A stretch of DNA of 64,000 nt from Paraplanobispora takensis. GTDB lineage: Bacteria; Actinomycetota; Actinomycetes; Streptosporangiales; Streptosporangiaceae. Positions 8,119-18,557 of this stretch are shown piece after piece (the stretch's first letter is position 1; each line of letters starts with the position of its first letter). Below the pieces are notes generated by a model. It searched no databases and was not told the DNA's origin. It saw only the letters and a program-made list of their open reading frames with translations. The translations under genes and the position numbers were made by a program. Where the stretch lies: positions 117,259 to 181,258 of the forward strand of contig NZ_BOOK01000037.1 in NCBI RefSeq assembly GCF_016863195.1, read 5' to 3'.

Positions 8119-8961
8119 ATGCGGGAACTGTCGGGCAGGGTCGCGGTCGTCACCGGAGCCGGCGGCGGCATCGGCCGGGCGCTCGCCTCGCGGCTGGCCG
8201 CCGAGGGCATGGCGCTGATGCTCGCCGACGTGGATCCCGGGCCGCTGGCCGAGACCGCCTCCGAGGTGGAGGCCGCCACCGGCGTCACGGTCCTCACCCA
8301 GGTCACCGACGTCTCCGACGCGGCGGCCGTACGCCACCTGGCCGACCGCTCGTTCGGCGAGCTCGGCGCCGTCCACGTGCTGTGCAACAACGCCGGGGTG
8401 TTCCAGGGCGGGCGGATGTGGACCCGCGAGCCGGAGGACTTCGCCTGGCTGCTCGGGGTGAACCTGTGGGGCACGCTGCACGGCATCCACGCCTTCGTAC
8501 CCCGGATGATCGAGCAGGACACCGAGGGGCACATCCTCAACACGGTCTCGGTGGCGGGACTGTTCGCCGCACCGCTCAGCGGGGGCTACTCGGTCTCGAA
8601 GTACGCCGCCCTGGCCGCCTCGCAGTCCCTGGCGCAGGACCTGCTGCTGGCCGGCTCCAGGCTCAGGGTGACCGCCCTGTGCCCGGGCGGGGTGCGCACG
8701 GACATCAACCGGTCGGAGCGGGTGCGGCCGGAGAACCTGCTGGTTGCCGAGCGCACCGAGGACGAGCGGCTCTCGGCCGACATCATCGACGGCCTGGTGG
8801 ACAAGGGCATCGACCCGGCGGAGGTGGCCGGGGCCGCGGTGGCGGCCATCCGCGAGGAGCGCTTCCTGGTCCTGACCCACCCCCGCTACGCCGACGGCCT
8901 GCGCGACCAGACGGAGGCGCTGCTCTCGGGCGGTCTGCCCGATCTGCCCGTCTACGAGTGA
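8119..8961 (+). CDS. Short-chain dehydrogenase/reductase
   Basis: A 280-residue [11 protein letters not shown] (about residues 12-19) binds the dinucleotide, LADVDPG places an aspartate after strand 2, CNNAGV is the structural NNAG motif, NTVSVAGL supplies the catalytic serine and YSVSKYA the tyrosine-lysine pair. An extended C-terminus ([36 protein letters not shown]) resembles SDRs often annotated as mycofactocin-independent ketoreductases, but specificity cannot be read. ATG 8119 follows GGAGG by 5 bases. It is divergent from another SDR across a palindromic operator; the two could catalyse sequential steps on one substrate. It is followed, after 97 bp, by guaA. Confidence 0.88.
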   Translation: MRELSGRVAVVTGAGGGIGRALASRLAAEGMALMLADVDPGPLAETASEVEAATGVTVLTQVTDVSDAAAVRHLADRSFGELGAVHVLCNNAGVFQGGRMWTREPEDFAWLLGVNLWGTLHGIHAFVPRMIEQDTEGHILNTVSVAGLFAAPLSGGYSVSKYAALAASQSLAQDLLLAGSRLRVTALCPGGVRTDINRSERVRPENLLVAERTEDERLSADIIDGLVDKGIDPAEVAGAAVAAIREERFLVLTHPRYADGLRDQTEALLSGGLPDLPVYE

Positions 8962-9016
8962 ACGCCCGCGCGAGCCCGCGGACAGACGCCCGCGTAAGCG
9001 CCGGGACGGGCGCCGA

Positions 9017-9022
9017 TACACT
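9017..9022 (+). promoter_or_regulatory. Putative -10 box of the guaA promoter
   Basis: TACACT in CGATACACTGACC fits the TANNNT consensus and lies 36 bases before the guaA GTG. A -35 box at the right spacing is not convincing. No riboswitch-like fold was recognised in the short leader. Confidence 0.35.
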
Positions 9023-9058
9023 GACCCCACCGCTGCGCTTTTTCCCTGGGGGGTCTTG

Positions 9059-10635
<1,577 letters not shown>

Positions 10636-10699
10636 CGGGATTCGGCCGCGTATCCGATAGAGGATGTGCGTTAGTCCTGTTTCACGAAGTCACGGCGGG

Positions 10700-10705
10700 T
10701 AAGTT
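10700..10705 (+). promoter_or_regulatory. Putative -10 box before the first acyltransferase
   Basis: TAAGTT ends 7 bases before the GTG at 10713 and fits TANNNT. The intervening GGGGCGG is too close to act as a normal ribosome site, so a leaderless start is plausible. Confidence 0.35.
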
Positions 10706-10712
10706 GGGGCGG

Positions 10713-11936
10713 GTGTCGACGACCGCCCTCACCCGATCCCGCCCGTCCGTGACCGGCACCCGGCTGGCGTGGCTGGACGCGCTGCGCGGGCTCGGCGCGA
10801 CGGCGGTGCTGCTGGAGCACCTGCTGCCGTGGTTCATGCCGCAGCTGCGGCCGTACTGGTTCAACCTGGGCATGTACGGCGTGCTGGTGTTCTTCCTGGT
10901 CAGCGGATACATCATCCCGGTCTCCCTGGAGGGCCGGGGGGACGTGCGGGCCTTCTGGATCAGCCGCATCTTCCGCCTGTACCCGATCTACCTGCTGGTC
11001 GTGGCCATCGTCCTGGTGACGGCCATCTGGATGCCGGTCCGCGAGCACGTCCCGCGCGACCTCGCCTCGGTCTCGGCGCACCTGACGATGCTGCTGGACG
11101 TGGTGCACCTGGGCGGCCTGGCCGACACCATGTGGACGCTCTCCTACGAGATGGTGTTCTACCTGCTGGTCACCGCGCTGTTCGTGCACGGCCTGCACCG
11201 GCGCAGCGGGACCTTCGCCGTCGGGTTCGGCGCCGCGGCGGTCGGGATCGGGCTGGTGCTGACGGCCCCGGTGCTGACGGGTTTCTGGCCCGCCTACGTC
11301 TCGGGCGCGGTGTTCCTGGCGGGCATGGCCTGCCTGCTGGCGGGCCGGTTCCGTACGGCGGCCGCCTCCGCCCTGGGCCTGATGGCCGTGACGCTGCTGC
11401 TGCTGGGCAGCTTCGTGCCGTGGTTCGCGGCGGCGATCCTGGCGGTGATGTTCACCGGGACCGCGATCCGCCGCTGGGAGCAGGGCACCGGGAGCCTGTG
11501 GCCGGTGGCCGCCGCGACCGTGCTCGTGGCGCTGGCCCCGGTCTGGGCGGACCAGGCGCGCTGGTGGTGGGTGCAGCCGGACGTGTGGATCACCACGATG
11601 GTCCTGGCGGGGGTGACGTTCGCGCTCGCGATGGCCCTGCGGGAGCGCCGCCTGCCCCGCTTCCTGGTCTGGCTCGGCCTGATCAGCTACTCGCTCTACC
11701 TGCTGCACCACCCCCTGCTGCGGCTGGCCTACGCCGTTCTGTACGCCACCGTGGGCGACGTGCGCGCCCTGCCCGTACCGGTGCAGGCGGCGCTGACGGC
11801 GGGCTTCGCCGCGGCGGTCCTGGGGCTGAGCTGGCTCACCTACCGCTACGTCGAACTGCCCGCCCAGCGGTTCGGCCGGGCCCTGGCCCGCCGGGTGGCG
11901 CCGGCCGGGGAAGCTCCGGTCAAAGAGCGGGTATAG
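10713..11936 (+). CDS. Acyltransferase 3 (OafA/YrhL-like) membrane protein
   Basis: A 407-residue integral membrane acyltransferase with about 10 transmembrane helices. LDALRGLGATAVLLEHLLPWF at the N-terminus holds the family histidine, followed by VLVFFLVSGYIIPVSLE and the arginine-rich FWISRIFRLYPIYLL; late motifs are LVWLGLISYSLYLLHHPLLR and LTYRYVELPAQRFG. Acyltransferase-3 proteins O-acylate sugars of surface glycans or glycolipids. It is the first gene of the surface-glycan locus, 80 bp after guaA, and is paralogous to the next gene. The start is uncertain: GTG 10713 is chosen, TTG 10704 is possible; neither has a good ribosome site. Confidence 0.88.
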   Translation: MSTTALTRSRPSVTGTRLAWLDALRGLGATAVLLEHLLPWFMPQLRPYWFNLGMYGVLVFFLVSGYIIPVSLEGRGDVRAFWISRIFRLYPIYLLVVAIVLVTAIWMPVREHVPRDLASVSAHLTMLLDVVHLGGLADTMWTLSYEMVFYLLVTALFVHGLHRRSGTFAVGFGAAAVGIGLVLTAPVLTGFWPAYVSGAVFLAGMACLLAGRFRTAAASALGLMAVTLLLLGSFVPWFAAAILAVMFTGTAIRRWEQGTGSLWPVAAATVLVALAPVWADQARWWWVQPDVWITTMVLAGVTFALAMALRERRLPRFLVWLGLISYSLYLLHHPLLRLAYAVLYATVGDVRALPVPVQAALTAGFAAAVLGLSWLTYRYVELPAQRFGRALARRVAPAGEAPVKERV

Positions 11937-11975
11937 CCCTGGTCAATCGGCGCCGACACGCCGTACCCGCGTCAA

Positions 11976-11981
11976 TAGCGT
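11976..11981 (+). promoter_or_regulatory. Putative -10 box (TAGCGT) before the second acyltransferase
   Basis: TAGCGT ends 6 bases before ATG 11988, with no separate ribosome site. It is the same hexamer and spacing as at 3086 and 20109, supporting leaderless transcription. Confidence 0.5.
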
Positions 11982-11987
11982 GGGGCA

Positions 11988-13307
11988 ATGCCCAGCCCCG
12001 AGACGACGTCTCCTCCCCTGCTGCCCGCCCCGCGGGACGGATCCCGGCCGATCCCCGGCGGCCGTCACCGATCCGGCGGAGCCGGCGCGCGGATGGGCTG
12101 GCTGGACGCGCTGCGCGGCATCGCCGCGACGGCCGTCCTGATCTCGCACATGCTGCCCTGGTTCGCCCCCCGGCTGACCCCCTCGTGGATCGCTCTCGGC
12201 ACGGCGGGCGTCCTGGTGTTCTTCCTGGTCAGCGGCTATATCATCCCCGCCTCGCTGGAGCGCAGGGGATGCGTGCGGTCCTTCTGGACCAGCAGGCTCT
12301 TCCGGCTCTACCCGCTGTACCTGGTGGCCATCCTCTTCGCCCTGGCCTGCGCGCCGCTCGTGCCGATCCACAAGGGCGTCGATCCGATCGCGCACATCAC
12401 CATGCTGATGAGCACGGTGGGCTCGGCCAGGATCGTGGATCCGATGTGGACGCTGGCCTACGAGATGATCTTCTACCTGCTGGTGACCGCGCTGTTCGTG
12501 ACCGGCGCGCACCGCCGCAGCGGCCTGATCGCGATCCTGTGCATGGGACTGGCGATCGGGGTGGGCATGACGCTGGCCAACGGCCCGCTGCCCGGACCCC
12601 GCGGCCTGCTGTCCGGCATGGCCCCGCTGGTCTCGCTGGTCCTGGTCGTCATCGGGCTGGCGTGCGTGCTGTCGGGCCGGCTGCCCAGGACGGGCGCCCT
12701 GGTGCTGGGGGCGACCGCTCTCTCCCTGGCCGTCCTGGGACCGGTGGACCCCTGGCTGGGGCCCACCTTCCTGGCGGTGATGTTCACCGGCACCGCGATC
12801 CACCGGTGGGAGCACGGCCGGAGATCGGCGATCTGGGCCGTCCCCGTCGTGGCGGTCCTGGTGTGCCTGACGCCCTTCGTCTCCCATCCCGCGCCCAGCT
12901 GGACGGTGCCGCAGAAGTGGATCCCCACCCTGGCCGCCGCGGGCGTCGTCTTCGCGATCGGCATGGCGCTGCGGCACCGCCGCGTCCCCGGGTTCCTCAC
13001 CTGGCTGGGGCGGATCAGCTACTCGCTCTACCTGCTGCACTATCCGGTGCTGCTGCTGTTCGTGGCGGTCCTGGGAGACCCGAAGAAGTCCCCGGCGCCG
13101 ACGGCGGCGCTGGTCGCCGGCCTGTACCTCGCGGTGCTGTTCGGCCTGTGCGCCCTCACCTACCGCTACGTCGAGCTGCCGATGCAGCGCCTGGGACGTC
13201 TGCTGGCGGCTCAGCTGCCGTCGGTGGGCGACTCGGCGAAGTCCCCGGCGTCACCGGTGGGCGAGTCGGAGGAGAGGTCCTTGTCCTCGGCGGCGCCCGC
13301 CGGGTAG
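11988..13307 (+). CDS. Acyltransferase 3 (OafA/YrhL-like) membrane protein, paralogue
   Basis: A 439-residue paralogue of the preceding gene with the same order of motifs: LDALRGIAATAVLISHMLPWF, FFLVSGYIIPASLE, FWTSRLFRLYPLYLV, MWTLAYEMIFYLLVTALFV, LTWLGRISYSLYLLHYPVL and LTYRYVELPMQRLG. About 10 membrane helices follow a 35-residue proline-rich cytoplasmic tail. The pair probably arose by tandem duplication and may add different acyl groups or act at different sites on the same glycan. Its last 97 bp overlap the end of the convergent deacetylase gene, so the C-terminal tail (after VELPMQRLGRLLAAQLP) is encoded antisense to the deacetylase tail. Both tails are low-complexity and probably not essential. 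Confidence 0.88.
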   Translation: MPSPETTSPPLLPAPRDGSRPIPGGRHRSGGAGARMGWLDALRGIAATAVLISHMLPWFAPRLTPSWIALGTAGVLVFFLVSGYIIPASLERRGCVRSFWTSRLFRLYPLYLVAILFALACAPLVPIHKGVDPIAHITMLMSTVGSARIVDPMWTLAYEMIFYLLVTALFVTGAHRRSGLIAILCMGLAIGVGMTLANGPLPGPRGLLSGMAPLVSLVLVVIGLACVLSGRLPRTGALVLGATALSLAVLGPVDPWLGPTFLAVMFTGTAIHRWEHGRRSAIWAVPVVAVLVCLTPFVSHPAPSWTVPQKWIPTLAAAGVVFAIGMALRHRRVPGFLTWLGRISYSLYLLHYPVLLLFVAVLGDPKKSPAPTAALVAGLYLAVLFGLCALTYRYVELPMQRLGRLLAAQLPSVGDSAKSPASPVGESEERSLSSAAPAG

Positions 13308-14041
13308 ATCGCGGCCGGCTTCAGGCCCTTGGCGCCGGGGAGCGAGGAGACCGCCACCAGGTGGTAGCCCTGCTTCTTCAGCGCGGCGACGAGCTTGGGC
13401 ATCACCGTGACGGTCTGCTCGACCCAGTCGTGCATCAGGATGACGCCGTCGCGCCTGGCGTTCTTGAGCACCTCGTCGTAGATGGCCTTCTCGTTCTTGG
13501 TCGCCCAGTCGCGCGAGCCGCCGTTCCACAGGACGAGCGGCAGCTTCATCTCGGTGGCGACCGTCTTGACGTCGTCGTCCAGCAGGCCGTACGGCGGGCG
13601 GATCATCGTGGGGGCCTTGCCGGTGACCTTCTTGACGAGGTCCTGGGTCTTCTTCAGCTCCTCGCGGATCGTCTCCGGCGAGCTCTTGGTGAAGTCCGGG
13701 TGGCTGTAGCTGTGGTTGCCGATGTCGTGTCCCTCGGTGACCATCCGCTTGGCGAACGCAGGGCGCGCCTTCACGTACTGGCCCTCGAGGAAGAACGTGG
13801 CCTTGGCGTCGTACTTCTTGAGGGTGTCGAGCAGCTTGTCGGCGTACCGTCCCGGGCCGTCGTCGAAGGTGAGCGCGATGCACTTGACCTTGGCGCAGTC
13901 CACGGGCTTGGCCTTGGGGGCGGGCTTCGCCGTGGGCTTGGGGGTCGGCTTCGGCGTCTCCGCGCTCCAGGCGGCGGTCGGCGTGGACAGCAGGCCGATG
14001 GCGCAACCCGCGGCGAGGATCATTCGGGCGGGGGACTTCAT
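13211..14041 (-). CDS. Secreted polysaccharide deacetylase (NodB homology domain)
   Basis: A 276-residue exported carbohydrate esterase family 4 protein. Residues 1 to about 28 form a signal peptide (MILAAGCAIGLLSTPTAAWSA) followed by a TPKP-type proline-lysine linker to about residue 50. The NodB domain has motif 1 LTFDDGPG (general base and metal Asp), motif 2 HDIGNHSYSHPD (metal-binding H-x-x-x-H), motif 3 RPPYG, motif 4 LWNGGSRDW and motif 5 ILMHDW. Such enzymes remove N-acetyl groups from peptidoglycan or other GlcNAc/MurNAc polymers at the cell surface. ATG 14041 follows GGAG by 8 bases. Its 3' end overlaps the convergent acyltransferase by 97 bp. Confidence 0.92.
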   Translation of the reverse strand: MKSPARMILAAGCAIGLLSTPTAAWSAETPKPTPKPTAKPAPKAKPVDCAKVKCIALTFDDGPGRYADKLLDTLKKYDAKATFFLEGQYVKARPAFAKRMVTEGHDIGNHSYSHPDFTKSSPETIREELKKTQDLVKKVTGKAPTMIRPPYGLLDDDVKTVATEMKLPLVLWNGGSRDWATKNEKAIYDEVLKNARRDGVILMHDWVEQTVTVMPKLVAALKKQGYHLVAVSSLPGAKGLKPAAIYPAGAAEDKDLSSDSPTGDAGDFAESPTDGS

Positions 14042-14090
14042 GAGGGGAACTCCGGTCAAATCGACGTCGGTCAAGTGGGCATCCTATCGA

Positions 14091-14121
14091 GACGCTTGTC
14101 GCCTACCGGGGCGCAAGCGTC
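14091..14121. promoter_or_regulatory. Hairpin-forming inverted repeat upstream of the deacetylase
   Basis: Outer arms GACGCTTG (14091-14098) and CAAGCGTC (14114-14121) are perfect; inner CGCC and GGCG extend the stem to 12 bp with one bulge. It lies 50-80 bp upstream of the deacetylase start in the 215-bp gap before the next divergent gene. It could be a protein-binding operator or a leader hairpin. Nothing else is obvious in this gap. Confidence 0.5.
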
Positions 14122-14256
14122 ACGATGTGCTGTGAAAGCCGCGCGGGACCGCGCCGGCGGCCTCTTCGATCTTCACAGGTCAGCGGCGGGCAAAGGATCT
14201 CCAAGGATCGGTCGTCACGCCCGGCCCGTCACCCGGCTCTCAGCAGACTTGCGCGC

Positions 14257-16605
14257 ATGACTGCGGCTCCCCCCGTCGACGACTGCCCGCCGGATCCGTC
14301 CGGACCGCCGGGAGGCCCCCGGCCGGACGCGCCCGCACCGGGCTCCGCGCGTGACCGGGAATGGCGGGGCGCCGTGGCGCGGTGGCTCCCGGCCGGCGTC
14401 ACGACCGCGCTCATCGTGCTCCTGCTGGGGTTCTACGACGTCTCCGCCGCGGACACGGCCGCCTTCGCCGCCTATTTCACGTTGGGCGTCACGCTGCCGG
14501 GCACGCTCGTCGCCCGTGCGCTGCGGGGCGGCGGGCGTACGGCGGCCGAGGAGATCGCGGTCGGGACGGCGCTGGGATACGCGATCGAGGTGCCCGCCTA
14601 CATCGCCGCCCGCGCCGCCGGGCAGCCGCTGCTCGTGGCGCTGTGGCCGGCCGGTACGTACGCGCTCTTCCTCGCCGTCCCCCGGCTGCGCCGGCACTGG
14701 AGGAGGGCGCCCGGTCCCCGCGCGCCCGTCTGGTGGTCGTGGTGCATCGCGCTGCTCGTGACATACCTGCTCGTCTGGAGCGCGACGGTCTTCCGGCTGT
14801 ACGACGTCGCCCGGCCGGGGATCTGGGCCTCCGACCCCGACCTGATGTACCACCTGGCGCTCATCGGCGAAGTGAAGCACCACATGCCCCCCACGGTGCC
14901 CATGGTCGCGGGCGAGCCGCTGCACTACCACTGGTTCGCCTACGCGCACTTCGCCTCGGCGAGCTGGCTGACCGGGATCGAGCCGCTGATCCTGGAGACG
15001 CGCCTGGCGATCCTGCCGCTCATGATCGGGCTCGTCGTCCTGGTGGGAGTGGCCGGGCGGCGCGTCACCGGTTCGTGGGCGGGCGGGGCGCTCGCCGCCG
15101 CGGGCACGGTCCTGGTCAAGCCGCCGAACCTGTACCTGGGGCCGAACCGGATGTTCGCCTTCGGCGGCCTCGACACCACCTGGGACAGCTGCACCCAGGC
15201 GTTCGGGGCGTTCCTGTTCGCCGCCGTGGTCCTCCTGCTGCCCGGCCTGCTCGGGCGGGAGCGCGGCGGCGCCGGGCGCTGGCTGCTGTGGGGAGTCCTC
15301 ATGGCCGTGCTCTCCGGGGCGAAGGCCGCCTATCTCCCCCTTCTCGGCGGGGGGCTGGCGGCGGTGATCGCGGTCGAGCTGGTCAGGAGGCGCCGGGTCC
15401 ACGTGCCCGCCGTGGCGGCGCTCGCGACGACCGGGGTGTGCTTGCTGTTCACGCAGTTCGTGATGTTCGGCGGCAGGCGGATGGGAATGGCGGTCGATCC
15501 GCTCTACCACACGAGCCTGGCCTGGCGGGCGCTGACCGGCAGAGCGCCGGAAGCCGGGGCCTCCCCGGCCGGGGTGCTCGACATGACGGTGATCTACCTG
15601 CTGTGCTGGGCGGTGGCGCTGTGCGGGGTGTCCGTCCTCCTGACCCGGGCGCGACCGCACCCGGGGCCCGCGCTGCCCCTCCTGCTGGGGATCGGCGCCG
15701 GAGGCGTCGGCGGGACGCTCCTGTTCGCCTATCCCGGGCTGGGCCAGGTCTATTTCGTCATGGGGGCGCACCCCTGCCTGATGCTGGCCGCGGCGTGCGG
15801 GATCGTCGCGGCGGTACGGCGGGCGCGGCCCTCGCCCCGGGCGCTGGCCGCCGCGGTCGCCGCCGGGGTGACCGCGGCGTACGCGATCCCCGTCCTGTGC
15901 GACGTCCGGGTGCCGATATCGCCGGTACAGGACGACGACGTCCTGTACCGGCCGTACATCGCGCTGGTGCTCGTCGCCGCGGTCGCGGCCGCCGTCCTGT
16001 CCGCCCTGGCGGGGAGGGCGCGCGCCGGGGCCCTGGTGATCGTGATGCTCTCGGCCGTCAGCCTCCCCACGGACCTGCACACCCGCCTCCTGCCGGCGCT
16101 GGAGAAGGTCGTGCAGGAGGGACCCCGCCGGCCGGACCGGCCGGCCGGGGAGCAGGCGATGCCGCCGCGCGCGCTGGCCGCGCTGCGGTGGCTGCGGGAG
16201 AACTCGCGGCCGGAGGAGCCGGTGGCGACGAACGCCAACTGGGACGGGGGAGACCCGGTCACCCGCGAGAGCACGGGTTTCTGGACGACGGCGTACGCCG
16301 AGCGGCGGGTGCTCCTGGAGGGCTGGGCGTTCACGGCCGGGAACATGGAGCACTGGCGGCCGGGCCGGCCGGTGAGTGCGCCGTACTGGGACCGGGAACG
16401 GCTCCTGGCGAACCGGCGGGTCTTCGAGGACCCCTCGCCGTCGGCGGTCCGGCACCTGGCCGAGCGGTACGGGGTGCGCTGGCTCTTCGTCGACGAACGG
16501 CGGGCGGGGACGGGGGCGGGCGCGCGCCTGGCGGAGGCCGCGGTGCTCCGGTTCAGGTCGGGGGATTTCTCCCTGTATTCACTGCCCGCCGCCGCAGGGC
16601 AATGA
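14257..16605 (+). CDS. Large polytopic membrane protein, GT-C glycosyltransferase-like
   Basis: A 782-residue protein with a proline-rich cytoplasmic tail (about residues 1-45), roughly 13 hydrophobic helices and a C-terminal soluble domain of about 150 residues. WASDPDLMYHLALIGEVKHHMPP (about residues 190-215) puts an acidic pair in the first large outer loop, as GT-C enzymes do to activate the polyprenyl-phosphate sugar donor; LHYHWFAYAHFA follows. The C-terminal domain (LRWLRENSRPEEPVATNANWDGG) resembles those after mannosyltransferase-like membrane cores. It probably transfers a lipid-linked sugar outside the membrane. Acceptor unknown. No ribosome site; CAGACT 7 bases upstream may be a -10 box. 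It is 60 bp from the WecE-like gene. Confidence 0.7.
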   Translation: MTAAPPVDDCPPDPSGPPGGPRPDAPAPGSARDREWRGAVARWLPAGVTTALIVLLLGFYDVSAADTAAFAAYFTLGVTLPGTLVARALRGGGRTAAEEIAVGTALGYAIEVPAYIAARAAGQPLLVALWPAGTYALFLAVPRLRRHWRRAPGPRAPVWWSWCIALLVTYLLVWSATVFRLYDVARPGIWASDPDLMYHLALIGEVKHHMPPTVPMVAGEPLHYHWFAYAHFASASWLTGIEPLILETRLAILPLMIGLVVLVGVAGRRVTGSWAGGALAAAGTVLVKPPNLYLGPNRMFAFGGLDTTWDSCTQAFGAFLFAAVVLLLPGLLGRERGGAGRWLLWGVLMAVLSGAKAAYLPLLGGGLAAVIAVELVRRRRVHVPAVAALATTGVCLLFTQFVMFGGRRMGMAVDPLYHTSLAWRALTGRAPEAGASPAGVLDMTVIYLLCWAVALCGVSVLLTRARPHPGPALPLLLGIGAGGVGGTLLFAYPGLGQVYFVMGAHPCLMLAAACGIVAAVRRARPSPRALAAAVAAGVTAAYAIPVLCDVRVPISPVQDDDVLYRPYIALVLVAAVAAAVLSALAGRARAGALVIVMLSAVSLPTDLHTRLLPALEKVVQEGPRRPDRPAGEQAMPPRALAALRWLRENSRPEEPVATNANWDGGDPVTRESTGFWTTAYAERRVLLEGWAFTAGNMEHWRPGRPVSAPYWDRERLLANRRVFEDPSPSAVRHLAERYGVRWLFVDERRAGTGAGARLAEAAVLRFRSGDFSLYSLPAAAGQ

Positions 16606-16665
16606 ATTCCTAAAGGAATGGGCGAGGCAGGGACGCTGGGAGGGCGCCCGCTGTTCACTGCACGC

Positions 16666-17820
16666 GTGAACTCCAACGACCTGAAGACGATCCCCTTCAA
16701 CCGCACGCATCTGTCGCCGAACGAGCTCGGTTACCTGACCGAGGCGGTGGGGCAGGGCTCCACCTCCGGCGACGGTCCGTTCACCGGCCGGGCGAGCGCG
16801 CTCCTGGGGACGATGGTCGGCGGGGGCAGGACGCTGCTGACCACCTCCTGCACGCACGCGCTGGAGATGTCGGCGATCCTGCTGGACCTGCGGCCCGGGG
16901 ACGAAGTGATCATGCCGTCGTTCACGTTCGTCTCGACGGCGAACGCGTTCGCCATGCGCGGGGCGGTCCCGGTGTTCGTCGACTGCCGGCCCGACACCCT
17001 GAACGTGGACGAGCGGCTGATCGAGGCCGAGATCACCCCGCGGACGAAGGCCGTCGTGGTCGTGCACTACGCGGGGGTGGCCTGCGAGATGGAGGAGATC
17101 GGCCGGATCGCGCGGCGGCACGGCCTGGCGGTGATCGAGGACAACGCCCACGGCCTGGGCGGCCTCTACCGGGGCCGGCCGCTGGGCTCGTTCGGCTGCA
17201 TGGCGACGCAGAGCTTCCACGCGACGAAGAACGTGCAGTGCGGCGAGGGCGGTGCGCTGGTCCTCAACGACGCCGGCCTGGTCGCCCGCGCCGAGGTGAT
17301 CCGCGAGAAGGGCACCAACCGCAGCCAGTTCTTCCGCGGGCAGGTCGACAAGTACCGGTGGGTCGACATCGGCTCCAGCTATCTGCCCTCCGACGTCCTG
17401 GCCGCGCAGCTGACCGCGCAGCTGGAGGCGTTCGGCGCGATCCAGTCCCGGCGCCAGGCGGTGTGGAGCGCCTACCACGAGGGGCTGGCGGACTGGGCGA
17501 CGGCCGGCGAGGTCTCCCAGCCGGTGATCCCGGACGGCTGCGTCCACCCCGCGCACCTGTACTACCTGCTCCTGCCGGACCTGGACAACCGGCAGGCCCT
17601 GATCGCCCACCTCGCGGCCCGGGGGGTGCAGGCGACGTTCCACTACCAGCCGCTGCACGCGGCCCCGGCGGGGGAGCGGTACGGCCGCGCGGCCGCGGAG
17701 GGCTGCCCCGTCACCGAGCGGATCGCCGACCGGCTGGTCCGCCTGCCGCTCTTCGCCGACCTGGACGCGGCGGACGCGGCGCGCGTGATCGACGCCGTCC
17801 GGTCCTACGAGGTGGTGTGA
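16666..17820 (+). CDS. wecE: dTDP-4-amino-4,6-dideoxygalactose transaminase (WecE/RffA-type)
   Basis: A PLP-dependent DegT/DnrJ/EryC1 aminotransferase very close in sequence to enterobacterial WecE: IPFNRTHLSP at the start, PGDEVIMPSFTFVSTANAF, VVVHYAGVACEME, the PLP lysine in SFHATKN (K188) and the diagnostic EKGTNRSQFFRGQVDKY, then DIGSSYLPSDVLAAQL. WecE aminates dTDP-4-keto-6-deoxyglucose to dTDP-4-amino-4,6-dideoxygalactose using glutamate. The substrate would come from the RmlA and RmlB encoded 3.5 kb downstream. GTG 16666 gives 384 residues, matching the family start; an in-frame ATG at 16618 would add 16 residues but sits directly on AAAGGA with no spacing. The next gene starts within its stop codon. 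Confidence 0.9.
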   Translation: MNSNDLKTIPFNRTHLSPNELGYLTEAVGQGSTSGDGPFTGRASALLGTMVGGGRTLLTTSCTHALEMSAILLDLRPGDEVIMPSFTFVSTANAFAMRGAVPVFVDCRPDTLNVDERLIEAEITPRTKAVVVVHYAGVACEMEEIGRIARRHGLAVIEDNAHGLGGLYRGRPLGSFGCMATQSFHATKNVQCGEGGALVLNDAGLVARAEVIREKGTNRSQFFRGQVDKYRWVDIGSSYLPSDVLAAQLTAQLEAFGAIQSRRQAVWSAYHEGLADWATAGEVSQPVIPDGCVHPAHLYYLLLPDLDNRQALIAHLAARGVQATFHYQPLHAAPAGERYGRAAAEGCPVTERIADRLVRLPLFADLDAADAARVIDAVRSYEVV

Positions 17821-18557
17821 TGCGGATCCGGCAGTCCCCGCTGGAGTCGGCGCGGTTCGGGCGCTCGGTGGAGCGGCTGACCGTCCCCGCCGGGGAGCGT
17901 CCGCCGTTCTCCCCGGTCGGGCAGGCGCTGCTCGAATCGGCGGCGGACGTCGTGGTGCTGCGTTATCCGGCCGAGTACGTCGACTGGTTCGCGATGCTGT
18001 CCCTGCCGGGCCGGACCCCGCTGTTCGCCGGTTCCCTGACCTACTGGCGGCTGGCCGCCGGCCGGGGCAGCGGCCCGCAGGACGCGGACGGGCTGTGGAC
18101 GGCGGAGCTGGACGACCCGGCCGCGGCCTCTGCGCTGGTCGCCGAGATCTTCGCCGAGTACGGCAACCACTACGCCGCCAACCCCCTGTTCGACGACTCG
18201 CTGGCGCTGGCGGGCTATCAGGAGTGGGCGGGCGCCTGCGCCGCCGGGGGCCGGTGCCTGGCCCTGTGGGGCCGCGGTCCGGGCGGGGAGCCCGAGGTCC
18301 TCGGCCTGGCCACGGTGGACGACGGTCCCGATACGGAGATCCTGCTCGCCGGGGTGGTCCCCGGGGCGCGCGGCCGGGGCCGCTACGCCCACCTGCTGCG
18401 GGCGGTCGAGGAGCGGGCGCTCGGCCGGGGCTCGGCCGAGGTGGTCATCTCCACCCAGGAGCACAACACCCGGGTGCAGAGGGCCTGGGCCCGTTACGGC
18501 TTCCGGCCCTCGCACGCCGTGCTCACCGTTCACCTTGTCCGGAGCGGGCTGCTGTGA
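17820..18557 (+). CDS. GNAT acetyltransferase, probable dTDP-fucosamine (Fuc4N) N-acetyltransferase (WecD-like)
   Basis: A 245-residue protein whose ATG shares one base with the wecE stop (TGATG), so the two are translationally coupled. The C-terminal half has a GNAT acetyl-CoA site: ILLAGVVPGARGRGRYAHLLRAVEERA with the RGRGRY loop, then VVISTQEHNTRVQRAWARYGFRP. A central GNHYAANPLFDDSLALAGYQEWA is the kind of acceptor-side loop seen in WecD. By position and fold it should acetylate the 4-amino group made by the WecE-like enzyme, giving dTDP-4-acetamido-4,6-dideoxygalactose. Fold is secure, substrate is inferred from the neighbour. Its 3' end overlaps the convergent GT2 gene by 35 bp. Confidence 0.78.
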   Translation: MRIRQSPLESARFGRSVERLTVPAGERPPFSPVGQALLESAADVVVLRYPAEYVDWFAMLSLPGRTPLFAGSLTYWRLAAGRGSGPQDADGLWTAELDDPAAASALVAEIFAEYGNHYAANPLFDDSLALAGYQEWAGACAAGGRCLALWGRGPGGEPEVLGLATVDDGPDTEILLAGVVPGARGRGRYAHLLRAVEERALGRGSAEVVISTQEHNTRVQRAWARYGFRPSHAVLTVHLVRSGLL

